Source: Indolivaga macrotermitis (lineage in GTDB: Bacteria; Bacteroidota; Bacteroidia; Bacteroidales; Dysgonomonadaceae). Taken from it: a DNA stretch of 64,000 bases. The position numbers and the translations under genes were made by a program. The first letter of the stretch is position 1, and each line of letters starts with the position of its first letter. Shown one piece after another: positions 50,901 to 60,350 of this stretch. The stretch is taken from positions 1 through 64,000 of the forward strand of contig NZ_FQUC01000011.1 of the NCBI RefSeq assembly GCF_900128985.1, given 5' to 3'. The notes beneath the pieces are model-generated. The model ran no database searches and was not told the origin of the DNA. It saw only the letters and a list, made by a program, of their open reading frames with translations.

Positions 50901-52163
50901 ATGAAAGCCAAAAGTAGTTCGCTTATTCCTATTTTGTTACTTGTTTCTATTTTTATGCTGCCTTTCCATATGTTTGGGCAATCGGATCCGCAGGTCATAA
51001 CTGTAAACGGAATTGTAAAAGATCAGAAATCGAAGAAAAAGCTTGAGTATGTAAATGTATCTGTACAAGGTACGGATATTGGCACTGTGACTAACAGCGA
51101 CGGGGAGTTTTCGCTGAAAATACCTGTGGAAAATAAATCCCAGAATCTGGTTTTTTCGCATATTGGCTACAAAAACCATTTATATCCGCTGAATAATTCA
51201 GGTATTTCAAATGAAACATTCTTATTGTCGTCCGATAGTCAACTTCTGGATGAAATAGTTATACGATCCGGCGATCCGGCAGTAATTGTAGGGGAAGCAG
51301 TGAAAAAGATAGATCAGAATTACAGTAATACTGCAACTATATTGTCGGGTTTTTACCGGGAGACAGTACAAAAGGGAAAGCGGTATATCGATATATCGGA
51401 AGCTGTAATGAATATCTATAAAACGTCTTATGCCCAGGAGGTGGACAGAGATGGGGTACAGATTTATAAAGGGCGGCGGTTATTAAGCCCTAAACCGAGT
51501 GATACCCTTAGTGTAAAGTTACAGGGTGGCCCTAATCTGGCAGTATACGGAGATATAGTTAAAAACCCATATCCATTACTGGAAAAGGAAGCTCTTGGTT
51601 TCTACCGATATAAGATGGAAGATCCTGTAATGATCAATGATCGTCCTCATTATACAATAGGGTTTGTGCCTCAGGTAACTATTCCCGAGATGCCTTTGTT
51701 TTCGGGTGAAATTTATATCGATCAGCAAACTTTGACTATATCACGTGTTGAATATAGTATGGATATGAATAACAAGGAAAAAGTAAGTCGTGTTATATTG
51801 AAGAAGAAGCCCTCTAAACTGCGCTTTAAACCTAATGAGGTATCCTTTATAGTGACTTATAATTCGCAGGACGGACGTAGCCGTATCAATTATATCCGTA
51901 ATCAGATAAAGTTTAACTGTGATTGGAAACGGCGTTTGTTTGCGACATCTTATACTGTAATATCCGAAATGGTGGTGACAGATAGTAAACCTGCCGGCTC
52001 AGAAAAAATACCTAGTAAAGAATTCTTCAAACAGGATCAGACGTTGTCCGATAAGATCAGTAATTTCTCGGATAATAACTTCTGGCAAGCCTATAATATT
52101 ATTGAACCGACAGAATCGTTGGAGTCGGCTGTTGTTAAGCTGAAAAAGCAATATAAAGATTGA
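50901..52163 (+). CDS. CarboxypepD_reg-like exported protein
   Basis: A 420-residue protein whose signal peptide ends near MFGQ. A carboxypeptidase-regulatory-like domain follows (about residues 33-115: VNGIVKDQKSKKKLEYVNVSVQGTDIGTVTNSDGEFSLKIP, FSHIGYKNHLYPL), then a DUF5686-like region (VGEAVKKIDQNYSNTATILSGFYRETVQKGKRYIDISEAVMNIYKTSY, GEIYIDQQTLTISRVEYSMDM). This architecture is common in Bacteroidota and is associated with surface proteins of unknown role. It is monocistronic, with a terminator at 52179. Confidence 0.88.
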   Translation: MKAKSSSLIPILLLVSIFMLPFHMFGQSDPQVITVNGIVKDQKSKKKLEYVNVSVQGTDIGTVTNSDGEFSLKIPVENKSQNLVFSHIGYKNHLYPLNNSGISNETFLLSSDSQLLDEIVIRSGDPAVIVGEAVKKIDQNYSNTATILSGFYRETVQKGKRYIDISEAVMNIYKTSYAQEVDRDGVQIYKGRRLLSPKPSDTLSVKLQGGPNLAVYGDIVKNPYPLLEKEALGFYRYKMEDPVMINDRPHYTIGFVPQVTIPEMPLFSGEIYIDQQTLTISRVEYSMDMNNKEKVSRVILKKKPSKLRFKPNEVSFIVTYNSQDGRSRINYIRNQIKFNCDWKRRLFATSYTVISEMVVTDSKPAGSEKIPSKEFFKQDQTLSDKISNFSDNNFWQAYNIIEPTESLESAVVKLKKQYKD

Positions 52164-52178
52164 ACTATATAAAATTTG

Positions 52179-52211
52179 AATGCCCCGAAAATATCCGGGG
52201 CATTCTATTTT
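52179..52211. terminator. Terminator between convergent genes
   Basis: AATGCCCCG / CGGGGCATT (9 bp) with an 8-nt loop and T-rich flanks, facing both the CarboxypepD_reg gene and hcp. Confidence 0.9.
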
Positions 52212-52233
52212 AGTGGTAGCTGATCCTCCCAAA

Positions 52234-53874
52234 TCAACTGGCCAAAAACATTTTCATATCGTCGTCTACATTAGTAATACTGCCGATACCGAAATTCTCA
52301 ACTAGTACTTTAGCAACATTTGGTGAAAGGAATCCCGGAAGGGTAGGGCCCAGATGAATATTCTTTACGCCTAAATGCAATAGAGCAAGTAATACGATCA
52401 CGGCTTTTTGCTCATACCATGCGATATTATAAACGATAGGCAGTTTATTGATGTCGTCCAGTCCGAATACTTCTTTTAGCTTCAGAGCAATAACGGCTAG
52501 CGAATAACAGTCATTACATTGTCCGGCATCCAACATACGTGGTATTCCGTTTATATCACCCAGAGGTAATTTATTGTAACGGTATTTTGCACATCCTGCG
52601 GTAAGGATAACTGTGTCCTGCGGCAAAGCTTGTGCGAAATCGGTATAATACTGGCGGCTCTTCATACGTCCATCACATCCTCCCATCACAAAGAATTTCT
52701 TGATAGCTCCGGATTGTACGGCGTCTACAACTTTGTCGGCAAGTGCCAATACCTGAGCATGAGCAAAACCACCGAGTATAGTGCCTTCTTCTATTTGTTT
52801 AGGCGCCTGACATGTTTTTGCCAAAGCAATGATTTCAGAGAAATCTTTGGATTGTCCGTCTTTGCGGTCGGCAATATGTCTTGCACCTGTAAGGCCGGCT
52901 GCACCTGTAGTAAATATTTTGCCGATGTATGATGCTGATTTCGAAGGAGGAACTATGCAGTTGGTAGTGAATAGTATGGGGCCGTTGAAAGTTTCGAAAT
53001 CGTCTTTTTGCTGCCACCATGCACCGCCGTAGTTACCTACCAGATGCTTATATTTCTTTAGTTGTGGATAGTAGTGTGCAGGTAGCATTTCGCTATGGGT
53101 ATAAACGTCTACACCTGTACCTTCTGTTTGTATCAATAGGTCTTCGATATCCCGCAGGTCATGCCCGCTGATAAGTATTCCCGGGTTTTTACCTACACCG
53201 ATATTTACTTGTGTCATTTCGGGATTACCGTATCTGCCCGTGTTTGCAGCATCGAGCAATGCCATACCTTGTACTCCGTATTTACCTGTTTCGAGGGTTA
53301 ATGCAATAAGTTCGTCTGCCGAAATATCTTCGCGTGTAATTTCGGCTAAAGCGTGTTGCATAAAGCGGTATAGTTCGTCATCTTTTTTATCCAGATTGTA
53401 GGCATGTTCACCGTAAGCAGCCATCCCTTTCAAGCCATAATGTATCAGTTCTTTCAACGAACGGATATCCTCGTTTTGTTCGTGAAGTACACCCACTGTT
53501 TTAGCTTTGGTCATGAATTCGTCTTCGTTTCCTTGCCAAGTGCAGGCATCCGGCAGATTGGAGGTATTGGTGTTTAATTGTGATTTTAGCTCGTCGCGAA
53601 GAGCCAGACCTTCTTTAACTTTGTCTTTAAGCGCATCGAAATCGAAATTAGCATTGGTGATGCTCATAAACATGGCATCTATAACATACTTATCGGCTAC
53701 AGGCGATGCTTTTCCTTCTTTGCGTAAAGCATCATTGATCACTGCTACTCCTTTATTTACGAAGAGCAATAAGTCTTGTATGTCCGATACTTCAGGTGTT
53801 TTTCCGCAGACACCCATCAATTCACATCCTATTCCTTTAGATGTCTCCTGGCATTGATAACAAAACATACTCAT
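52234..53874 (-). CDS. hcp: Hybrid cluster protein (hydroxylamine/NO reductase)
   Basis: A 546-residue protein with all hybrid-cluster features. The N-terminal cluster cysteines are Cys5, Cys8, Cys17 and Cys23. Hybrid-cluster ligands are present in order: His in ISGHDLRD, Glu in QTEGTG, Cys in TTNCIVPP, the persulfide Cys in MGGCDGR, Cys in AGCAKYRYN, Cys in AGQCNDCYS and Glu in WYEQKAV. Hcp reduces nitric oxide or hydroxylamine and is a nitrosative-stress protein in anaerobes. No hcr partner is adjacent. The promoter at 53921-53965 carries a Crp/Fnr-style dyad. Confidence 0.96.
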   Translation of the reverse strand: MSMFCYQCQETSKGIGCELMGVCGKTPEVSDIQDLLLFVNKGVAVINDALRKEGKASPVADKYVIDAMFMSITNANFDFDALKDKVKEGLALRDELKSQLNTNTSNLPDACTWQGNEDEFMTKAKTVGVLHEQNEDIRSLKELIHYGLKGMAAYGEHAYNLDKKDDELYRFMQHALAEITREDISADELIALTLETGKYGVQGMALLDAANTGRYGNPEMTQVNIGVGKNPGILISGHDLRDIEDLLIQTEGTGVDVYTHSEMLPAHYYPQLKKYKHLVGNYGGAWWQQKDDFETFNGPILFTTNCIVPPSKSASYIGKIFTTGAAGLTGARHIADRKDGQSKDFSEIIALAKTCQAPKQIEEGTILGGFAHAQVLALADKVVDAVQSGAIKKFFVMGGCDGRMKSRQYYTDFAQALPQDTVILTAGCAKYRYNKLPLGDINGIPRMLDAGQCNDCYSLAVIALKLKEVFGLDDINKLPIVYNIAWYEQKAVIVLLALLHLGVKNIHLGPTLPGFLSPNVAKVLVENFGIGSITNVDDDMKMFLAS

Positions 53875-53920
53875 AATTATACAATTTATAAGTTTATATA
53901 TTAGTTGGTTGATCCGGATA

Positions 53921-53965
53921 CAAATCTATGGAATTGGTATTCGCTAAAATGTATCATTTGTTACA
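53921..53965 (-). promoter_or_regulatory. hcp promoter with dyad near -41.5
   Basis: On the minus strand, TAGATTTG (53921-53928) is a perfect -7 box. The -33 position is poor (CATT), as in activator-dependent promoters. A dyad TGTAAC-N4-GATACA (53950-53965) is centred about 41 to 42 bp from the expected start, the class II activator position of Crp/Fnr proteins. The Crp/Fnr gene at 49228 is the nearest candidate. Confidence 0.6.
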
Positions 53966-54075
53966 AACTGTTTTTTTGCTTGTAGATACAACAAATAAGA
54001 CTTCTCGTGAGAGAGGAGCCTTTATATGAAGGTTTAGTCTTCTATTTTATGGAGAGAATACAGTGTTGGATAATA

Positions 54076-55422
54076 CTATATAAAGAATATGGTTATTTTA
54101 GTGCCTACATCAATAACCGATTCAATCTGATACCGGATATTATTTTTATCTAGTATACGCAGAGCCAATGATAGTCCTATGCCGCTACCTTGTATTTCGT
54201 CTGTATTATCGGCCCTGAAAAATGGTTTCCCTATATGGGGCAGTTGTTCTGCCGATATACCGATGCCTCTGTCTTCAATAGAAAGACATAAATCATCGTT
54301 GTTTTTATACAGGTAAACTTTGACATTCTCTTTTGGCGAATATTTAACCGCATTCTCTATCAAATTGTAGAGTGAGATCAATAACTGTGTATGATCTATA
54401 TTTACAAGCATCAATGCCTCATCTTCGGGACTGATTTCGATATTGACCAGAACTTTCGCTGAAGGATGAATATCTTTGATTTTGTGGATGATTTCCCAAA
54501 TTAATTCATCGATACGAGTTTGGGCGGCTTCTCTTTCGTCTTTTTTCAGATCGGATATGATAATGAGTGTATCCAGTATTTCTTCCATTTGGAATATCTG
54601 TTGCATTAGTTTCTCCGATAACTGTTTGTATTCATCAGAGGAACGGTCTTTGATAGAGAACAAATCAATATTTCCGAGCATGGATGCAAGCGGAGTCTTA
54701 AACTCATGGAAAACATAGCGTACAAAATTCTTCTGGACGACTACCGTTTCCGATATTTTTGTTAATAAACTGTTGAAGGTATCTATTAAGTCCTGTAGTT
54801 CATCTTTAGTTTGAGGGGATTTTATTTGAACATCCAGATTGTTCGTCGATATATTATTGACTTCTGCTATAGCTTCACTAAACGGACGGTATGCAATATT
54901 GGCAACCCATCTGCTCAGGAGGACAATAGCCAGAACCCCGGTTAAGAACAAAGGAACCAATATCCACAATAGCAGGTTAAGTTGTGTGTCTAAAACAGAC
55001 CTGTTTTCTTTTGCAATTACGACAAAGTCCCCTTGATTGTCTTTATAAAAAATACCATAACAGATATATTCACCCGTTTTGAAAGACAGGGAATTGTTTT
55101 GTCTTATTTTATCCAGCATGGAAATAGGAATGGAAACTGATTCAGTGCCATAAGCAACCTTGTTATCCATGCCATATACCTGATAGGAAGAATCTGAAAC
55201 TACTTCTTCAAACTGTGCCCTTATCTTATCGAATTCTTTGGCACTTAATTCGTCTTCTTCCAGATAAAACAATGCCGAAATATAGGCCGTTTTTTTCAGG
55301 TTATTGTATATCGTATTTTCTGTGTTTTTATAGTAAAGCCCGTATATCAGAAAAGAGAGAATGGCGAATACAATGCTGAAAATCAACGAGCAAAATAGGC
55401 TGAGTCGGGTCTTTACTTTCAT
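54076..55422 (-). CDS. Two-component sensor histidine kinase
   Basis: A 448-residue membrane kinase. There are two transmembrane segments (about 9-30 and 150-172) with a periplasmic sensor of about 120 residues between them. A HAMP region follows, then HisKA with phospho-acceptor His239 in HEFKTP, and a C-terminal ATPase with N (LYNLIENAVKYSP), G1 (IEDRGIGIS) and G2 (GSGIGLSLALRIL) boxes. It lies 9 bp downstream of the response-regulator gene and is last in the efflux operon. Its likely signal is the metal or toxicant that the pump exports. Confidence 0.92.
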   Translation of the reverse strand: MKVKTRLSLFCSLIFSIVFAILSFLIYGLYYKNTENTIYNNLKKTAYISALFYLEEDELSAKEFDKIRAQFEEVVSDSSYQVYGMDNKVAYGTESVSIPISMLDKIRQNNSLSFKTGEYICYGIFYKDNQGDFVVIAKENRSVLDTQLNLLLWILVPLFLTGVLAIVLLSRWVANIAYRPFSEAIAEVNNISTNNLDVQIKSPQTKDELQDLIDTFNSLLTKISETVVVQKNFVRYVFHEFKTPLASMLGNIDLFSIKDRSSDEYKQLSEKLMQQIFQMEEILDTLIIISDLKKDEREAAQTRIDELIWEIIHKIKDIHPSAKVLVNIEISPEDEALMLVNIDHTQLLISLYNLIENAVKYSPKENVKVYLYKNNDDLCLSIEDRGIGISAEQLPHIGKPFFRADNTDEIQGSGIGLSLALRILDKNNIRYQIESVIDVGTKITIFFI

Positions 55423-55431
55423 GTTAACTCT

Positions 55432-56115
55432 TTATTCGTTTGATTGTATCATGTAACCACGCCCTTTTATTGTTTTTATAAGTTTGGGTAAATCATCCCT
55501 GTCTATCTTATTTCTCAGATAGGAGATATAAACATCCACAATATTCGTATTCGTATCGTAATTCAAACCCCATACGGTATCGAGTAATTGTGTGCGTGAA
55601 AGAACCTTATCTTTATTTTCCAACAGTAGTTTGAGTAGCTTGAACTCTTGCAGGGTCAGATTAATATCTTCACCTGCACGTTCTATCTTGTGCCTGTCCA
55701 CATCCATTTTCAGGTTGCCACATTCGAGCACGTCCGAAGACGAGTTATAACTCAACTTCGTTCTGCGGGTCAATGCATTTATATGTGCCACTAATTCCCT
55801 GAAGAGAAATGGTTTTGTGATATAGTCGTCTGCACCGTAATCCAGAGCCTTTATTTTATCTTCGGGGTCGCTGAGTGCGCTTATGACAATAATAGGAGTA
55901 TTAATCTTTTTATAGCGTGTATATTGCAGAAGCTCGATACCGTCTATCCCGGGAAGCATAATATCGAGCAGAATCATATCCCATTCCCTTTGGCTGATAA
56001 GAGTACGGGCTTCAATTCCATTATTTGCCAGAACAACAGAAAAGCCGCTTTCCTCCAAGCCTTTCATCACAAAATCGCTGATCCGGCTATTATCTTCTAC
56101 TAAAAGTAATTCCAT
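55432..56115 (-). CDS. OmpR-family response regulator
   Basis: A 227-residue regulator with a receiver domain (acidic pocket Glu7/Asp8, phospho-acceptor Asp51 in MILLDIMLPG, Lys in TKPF) and a C-terminal winged helix (LTLQEFKLLKLLLENKDKVLSRTQLLDTVWGLNYDTNTNIVDVYISYLRNKI). It lies 42 bp after the RND pump gene and 9 bp before its kinase, in a CusRS-like position but at the 3' end of the operon. It probably activates the tolC-mfp-rnd promoter. Confidence 0.93.
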   Translation of the reverse strand: MELLLVEDNSRISDFVMKGLEESGFSVVLANNGIEARTLISQREWDMILLDIMLPGIDGIELLQYTRYKKINTPIIVISALSDPEDKIKALDYGADDYITKPFLFRELVAHINALTRRTKLSYNSSSDVLECGNLKMDVDRHKIERAGEDINLTLQEFKLLKLLLENKDKVLSRTQLLDTVWGLNYDTNTNIVDVYISYLRNKIDRDDLPKLIKTIKGRGYMIQSNE

Positions 56116-56157
56116 AACTAGAATATTGGAATTATAAAGATAATGATTTCTACGTAT

Positions 56158-59100
56158 TTATTCTTTTAATCTCTTATCTCTCCTGTATGCAAAATAAAAT
56201 ACCTGAGGCAGCACCGTAAATGATAGGATCATACAAATCAGTATTCCACCGACAATCATGATTGCAAGAGGTTTTTGTATTTCGGAACCCATACCATGTG
56301 ATAGGGCAGCGGGAAGTAATCCCATAGAACCCATGAGGGCGATCATAAGTACCGGACGGATACGGTTACTTACGGCATCGTCAATCGCCAAACGCAGATT
56401 TTTGGTTCGTTGCATGCGTTCTTTCATCAAAACAATAAGTAATATACTGTTTATCGCAGTAATCCCGAATAAGATAATGAATCCGATCCCTGCCGATATG
56501 CCGAACACTGTGCCTGTGATCCATAGCGAGATAAAGCCTCCGATAAAAGCATAAGGTATGGCACTGGCTGCAATAAGGGTATCTTTAACCGTGCCGAAAT
56601 TCAGGTAAAGTAAAAAGAGTATAAGTAAAAGTACAGCCGGAATAATTACCATCAGACGGCTAGTTGCCCGTTGCTGGCTTTCGAATTCGCCTGCCCATAC
56701 CATTTTATTTTCAGTATTGAGATTTACTTTCTCGTTTACTATCTTTTGTGCTTCGGCTATTGTAGACCCCAAGTCTCTGTCGCGAATGCTGAATCCGACT
56801 CCTACATACCTGCTACTGCCTTCCCTGTAAATAAAAGTAGGTCCGGTAATAAACTTAATCTCTGCAATTTCTTTCAGAGGGACATTTTTTCCATCCATAG
56901 TTGGGATAAGAATGTTCCCGATTTTATCTTCATTGTCGCGATATTCTTTCTGGAAACGGATTTGTACATCAAAAGTACGTTCTTCTTCATAAAATTTGGT
57001 CGCAGCTTTTCCTCCAATTGCCATTTCTACAACAGCCTGAGCATCTGCCATCGAAACCGCATAACGAGCCATCTGTGATTCTTCCAGTTTGATCTGAAGT
57101 TCGGGTAATCCGATACTGCGGAATACATTAACGTCTTCAACACCTTGTACGTCCTTTATGGCTGCGGCCGTCTGGTCGGCGAGATCTTCTAGCTGATGCA
57201 GGTCATTTCCGAAGATTTTTATAACCAGTGCACTTTTCACTCCTGCCACGTATTCTTCCACATTATCCTGTATTGGCTGGCTGAAAGCCAGAATAACACC
57301 GGGATAGATATTTATAGAATCGTTTATCTCTGCGATCAGTTCGTCTTTATTTATTTTGCGTTTCCATTCCTTCTCAGGTTTCAGTTGGGCATGAAACTCA
57401 ATATTGAAAAATCCGGTAGGGTCGGTTCCATCGTTGGGACGTCCTGTCTGCGAAAGTATAAATTGAATCTCATCGAATTGACGGAGTTTTTGTTTCATTT
57501 CTTTCGTTACTTTTACCGATTCGTCCAGATTGACGCTGTTAGGTAAGGTTGCTCTGATATAAATCGCTCCCTCATTCATGCTCGGTATAAACTCTGTACC
57601 CCAGAATCCAAAACGGACAATGCATATTAATAATAAAAAGCAAAAAGCGATAATTGTTCCTTTCCTGTATTGCGAACTAAATACATATATTTTGTTTAGG
57701 TTGTTTATAAAGAAGCGACTAATAAAGTTCGTTTTTTCTTTCAGAGGTTTGGTCAATAATGATTTACACATTACAGGTACGTAAGTAAGGGAAAGGATAA
57801 GCGAACCTAACAGTGCATACCCGAGAGTAAAAGCAAGTGGCGAAAACATTTTACCTTCCACTTTCTGGAAAGAGAATATTGGGATCAATGCAACCAAAAG
57901 AATTACCTGTGCGAAAAATATATGGGAAGCCACGCTGCCTGCACTCTTTTTTATAATACCGCTTTTCGAAGTCTTGCTAAAACGAATGCCTAATTGCTCG
58001 GAGCGTTTTTCCATTGCAACAAACACGGTCTCCACTATTACTAATGTTCCCTCCAGTAATAAGCCGAAATCTAGTGCACCCATTGAGATCAGATTGGCTG
58101 GCAATCCCTGAATCCGTAGCATGATAATGGCAAAAAGAAACGATAGCGGAATCACAGTGGCTACAATTAATGTTGTGCGCCAATTGAAAAGGAAAATGAA
58201 AACAACTATGGAAACGAGTACTATACCTTCCAAAAGGTTTTTCATCACTGTATGCACTGTGGAATCCACTAATGTTGTACGGTCGAGAAATGGTTCTATT
58301 TTGATATCCCCGGGCAGGATTCTGTCGTTAAGTTCGTCTATTTTTACTTTAAGATTGTTGATAACCTCTCCCGGATTTTGTCCTCTCAGCATAATGACGA
58401 TACCCTGTACTACATCATCTTCGTCATCCAGTCCCACTTGTCCCAATCTGGGTTTGGACGATACACTTACGTTTGCCACTTGTTTCACACGGATGGGGGT
58501 ACCCCCTTTTACTTCTATCAGGATATTCTCGATATCTTCCACGCTTTCGAGTAGGCCGATACCTCTTACTACATAAGCCTGACTTCCTTTCTGGATAATA
58601 TCTCCCCCTACATTAATATTACTTTTAGATACGGCATCATATACTTCTAGCGGAGATAAATCATAATTGCTAAGTTCGGCAGGATTTACTTTGATTTCAA
58701 ACATTTTCTCTTCGCCGCCGAAACTGGCAATGCTGGCAACCCCCGGAACCGAGAGTAATTCGCGTTCGACCACCCATTCGTTTATTGCTGCTACTTCCCT
58801 TATAGGCAAATCGCTCTTTAATACATAACGGTATATTTCTCCCGTAGCTCCCGAAGGTGGTTCGATGGAAGATTCTGCTCCCTCAGGCAGTTCCAGCCCT
58901 TGCATCCGGTTCGATGAATATTGTTGGGCGAAAAAGTCATCTACACCGTCTTCAAAAATAACCGTAACGACCGATAAGCCGAATAATGAAGTGGAACGTA
59001 CGTCCGTTTTTCGGGGAATAGTATTCATTTCCTTCATTATAGGCAGCGTTACGAATTTTTCTACCTCTTCGGCGCTTCTTCCCGACCATTGTGTAATGAT

Positions 59101-59253
59101 GCGTACACGTGTATTGGTCACATCAGGATATGCTTCTATCGGAGTATGTATGTAGCAGACAATCCCGGCGATAAATAACAGTACCGTCATGAAAAGTACC
59201 AGAATATGATTACGTAAGGAGAATGCTATTATATTTTCTACAAACTTGTGCAT
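56158..59253 (-). CDS. CusA/CzcA-family heavy-metal RND efflux pump
   Basis: A 1031-residue inner-membrane RND pump with the usual two halves: an N-terminal transmembrane helix, a porter domain, a helical bundle, and a repeat. Opening motifs PIEAYPDVTNTRVRIITQWSGRSAEEVEKFVTLPIE-like and TRNxGLP-like loops are present. In the proton-relay helix, CzcA proteins usually have D-F-G-x-x-x-D-G-A...E. Here it is Asp395, Glu401 and Glu408 (LDFGLLLEGTLVIVE), so one aspartate is a glutamate. The metal (copper, cobalt, zinc, nickel) cannot be read with confidence. It overlaps nothing and is 4 bp after the MFP gene. Confidence 0.94.
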   Translation of the reverse strand: MHKFVENIIAFSLRNHILVLFMTVLLFIAGIVCYIHTPIEAYPDVTNTRVRIITQWSGRSAEEVEKFVTLPIMKEMNTIPRKTDVRSTSLFGLSVVTVIFEDGVDDFFAQQYSSNRMQGLELPEGAESSIEPPSGATGEIYRYVLKSDLPIREVAAINEWVVERELLSVPGVASIASFGGEEKMFEIKVNPAELSNYDLSPLEVYDAVSKSNINVGGDIIQKGSQAYVVRGIGLLESVEDIENILIEVKGGTPIRVKQVANVSVSSKPRLGQVGLDDEDDVVQGIVIMLRGQNPGEVINNLKVKIDELNDRILPGDIKIEPFLDRTTLVDSTVHTVMKNLLEGIVLVSIVVFIFLFNWRTTLIVATVIPLSFLFAIIMLRIQGLPANLISMGALDFGLLLEGTLVIVETVFVAMEKRSEQLGIRFSKTSKSGIIKKSAGSVASHIFFAQVILLVALIPIFSFQKVEGKMFSPLAFTLGYALLGSLILSLTYVPVMCKSLLTKPLKEKTNFISRFFINNLNKIYVFSSQYRKGTIIAFCFLLLICIVRFGFWGTEFIPSMNEGAIYIRATLPNSVNLDESVKVTKEMKQKLRQFDEIQFILSQTGRPNDGTDPTGFFNIEFHAQLKPEKEWKRKINKDELIAEINDSINIYPGVILAFSQPIQDNVEEYVAGVKSALVIKIFGNDLHQLEDLADQTAAAIKDVQGVEDVNVFRSIGLPELQIKLEESQMARYAVSMADAQAVVEMAIGGKAATKFYEEERTFDVQIRFQKEYRDNEDKIGNILIPTMDGKNVPLKEIAEIKFITGPTFIYREGSSRYVGVGFSIRDRDLGSTIAEAQKIVNEKVNLNTENKMVWAGEFESQQRATSRLMVIIPAVLLLILFLLYLNFGTVKDTLIAASAIPYAFIGGFISLWITGTVFGISAGIGFIILFGITAINSILLIVLMKERMQRTKNLRLAIDDAVSNRIRPVLMIALMGSMGLLPAALSHGMGSEIQKPLAIMIVGGILICMILSFTVLPQVFYFAYRRDKRLKE

Positions 59254-59257
59254 AATG

Positions 59258-60349
59258 TTAGTTCTCTTTTAATCCGGCGTAAATAAGTAATTGATTGCTG
59301 ATGACTACATCTTCTCCCGATGATAGACCGGAGGCAATATAAGTTGTCTTGTTATTGTGTCCGTGGAGAGTGACCCTTCTCATCTGGAACTTCTCATCCG
59401 ATTCTTTTACTATGACGAAATACTTATCATCATCAAAGATCAAAGCATCTGATGGAATGGCGATGAATTGGTCGAAAGCTTTGTTTTTCAGTTTTATTAC
59501 AACCGACATTTCGGGTTTGAGCCTTAAGTCGGTATTGTCCATTACAATGCGAGCTTTCAGAACTCTTTCTTCGGGATCGAATATCTGAGATAATGATGAT
59601 ATCTTACCATGAAAGATTTCTCCGGGATAGGATAAAGTCGTTATGTCTACCTCCATTCCTTCTTTTACAAACTGTAAGTTGCTGGCATATACATTGGCTG
59701 TTATCCATACGATAGAAAGATCGGCAACCGTGAACAAGGGTTCTCCGTCAGTAGAAACCGTACTTCCCGAAGAAACGTTTTTACTGACGATAAAGCCTGT
59801 CATCGGGGATTTAACCGCAAATTTCCCATTCCCTTTATTTGTGCCATGCACACCTATGTCGGACTGTGTTTTGCTGTATGCAGCCTGCGCCTGTGTAACT
59901 TTAGCTTGTGCTTCCAGTAATTCTTTCTCCGAAAGCATATTGTCTTCGTACATGGATTGGGCTGTCTGAAGTTCACGCCGGGCTATTTTCACCTCCGATT
60001 CTGCGGATATGGCATCCGACTGAAGGGAGCTAAGATCCGAACTTCTGACATCAAGTAAAGTTTGTCCTTTCTGAACTTTATCTCCCAATGAAAAATAAGC
60101 ACGGTCGGCAATCCCGTTTACTAGCGATACATAGTTAATAACCTTATCGGGGTCATAATCTACTTTTCCGGTAAGTGTCAGTTCTTCTTTCTGGTTATCC
60201 ATTCCGGCTTTTATGGTCTTTATATTGTTGAGGAAAGATTGATTTAGTTTATCGGTCTTACCTTCATCCTTATTTGCCTCTCCTTTTTCTGAGCAAGATG
60301 CCAGAAGAATAGCACAAATGGCAACTATCGTTTTGATTGTATTTTTCAT
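59258..60349 (-). CDS. RND efflux periplasmic adaptor (membrane fusion protein)
   Basis: A 363-residue adaptor with a lipobox (LLASC, Cys19) and an acidic start (SEKGEANKDEGKTD). The barrel-sandwich lipoyl domain is split by a helical hairpin (VQKGQTLLDVRSSDLSSLQSDAISAESEVKIARRELQTAQSMYEDNMLSEKELLEAQAKVTQAQAAY). The second lipoyl half (SPMTGFIVSKNVSSGSTVSTDGEPLFTVADLS) and a beta-barrel with the membrane-proximal domain follow. It links the RND pump to the TolC-like channel. No metal-binding His/Met-rich tail is visible. Confidence 0.93.
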   Translation of the reverse strand: MKNTIKTIVAICAILLASCSEKGEANKDEGKTDKLNQSFLNNIKTIKAGMDNQKEELTLTGKVDYDPDKVINYVSLVNGIADRAYFSLGDKVQKGQTLLDVRSSDLSSLQSDAISAESEVKIARRELQTAQSMYEDNMLSEKELLEAQAKVTQAQAAYSKTQSDIGVHGTNKGNGKFAVKSPMTGFIVSKNVSSGSTVSTDGEPLFTVADLSIVWITANVYASNLQFVKEGMEVDITTLSYPGEIFHGKISSLSQIFDPEERVLKARIVMDNTDLRLKPEMSVVIKLKNKAFDQFIAIPSDALIFDDDKYFVIVKESDEKFQMRRVTLHGHNNKTTYIASGLSSGEDVVISNQLLIYAGLKEN

Positions 60350-60350
60350 C

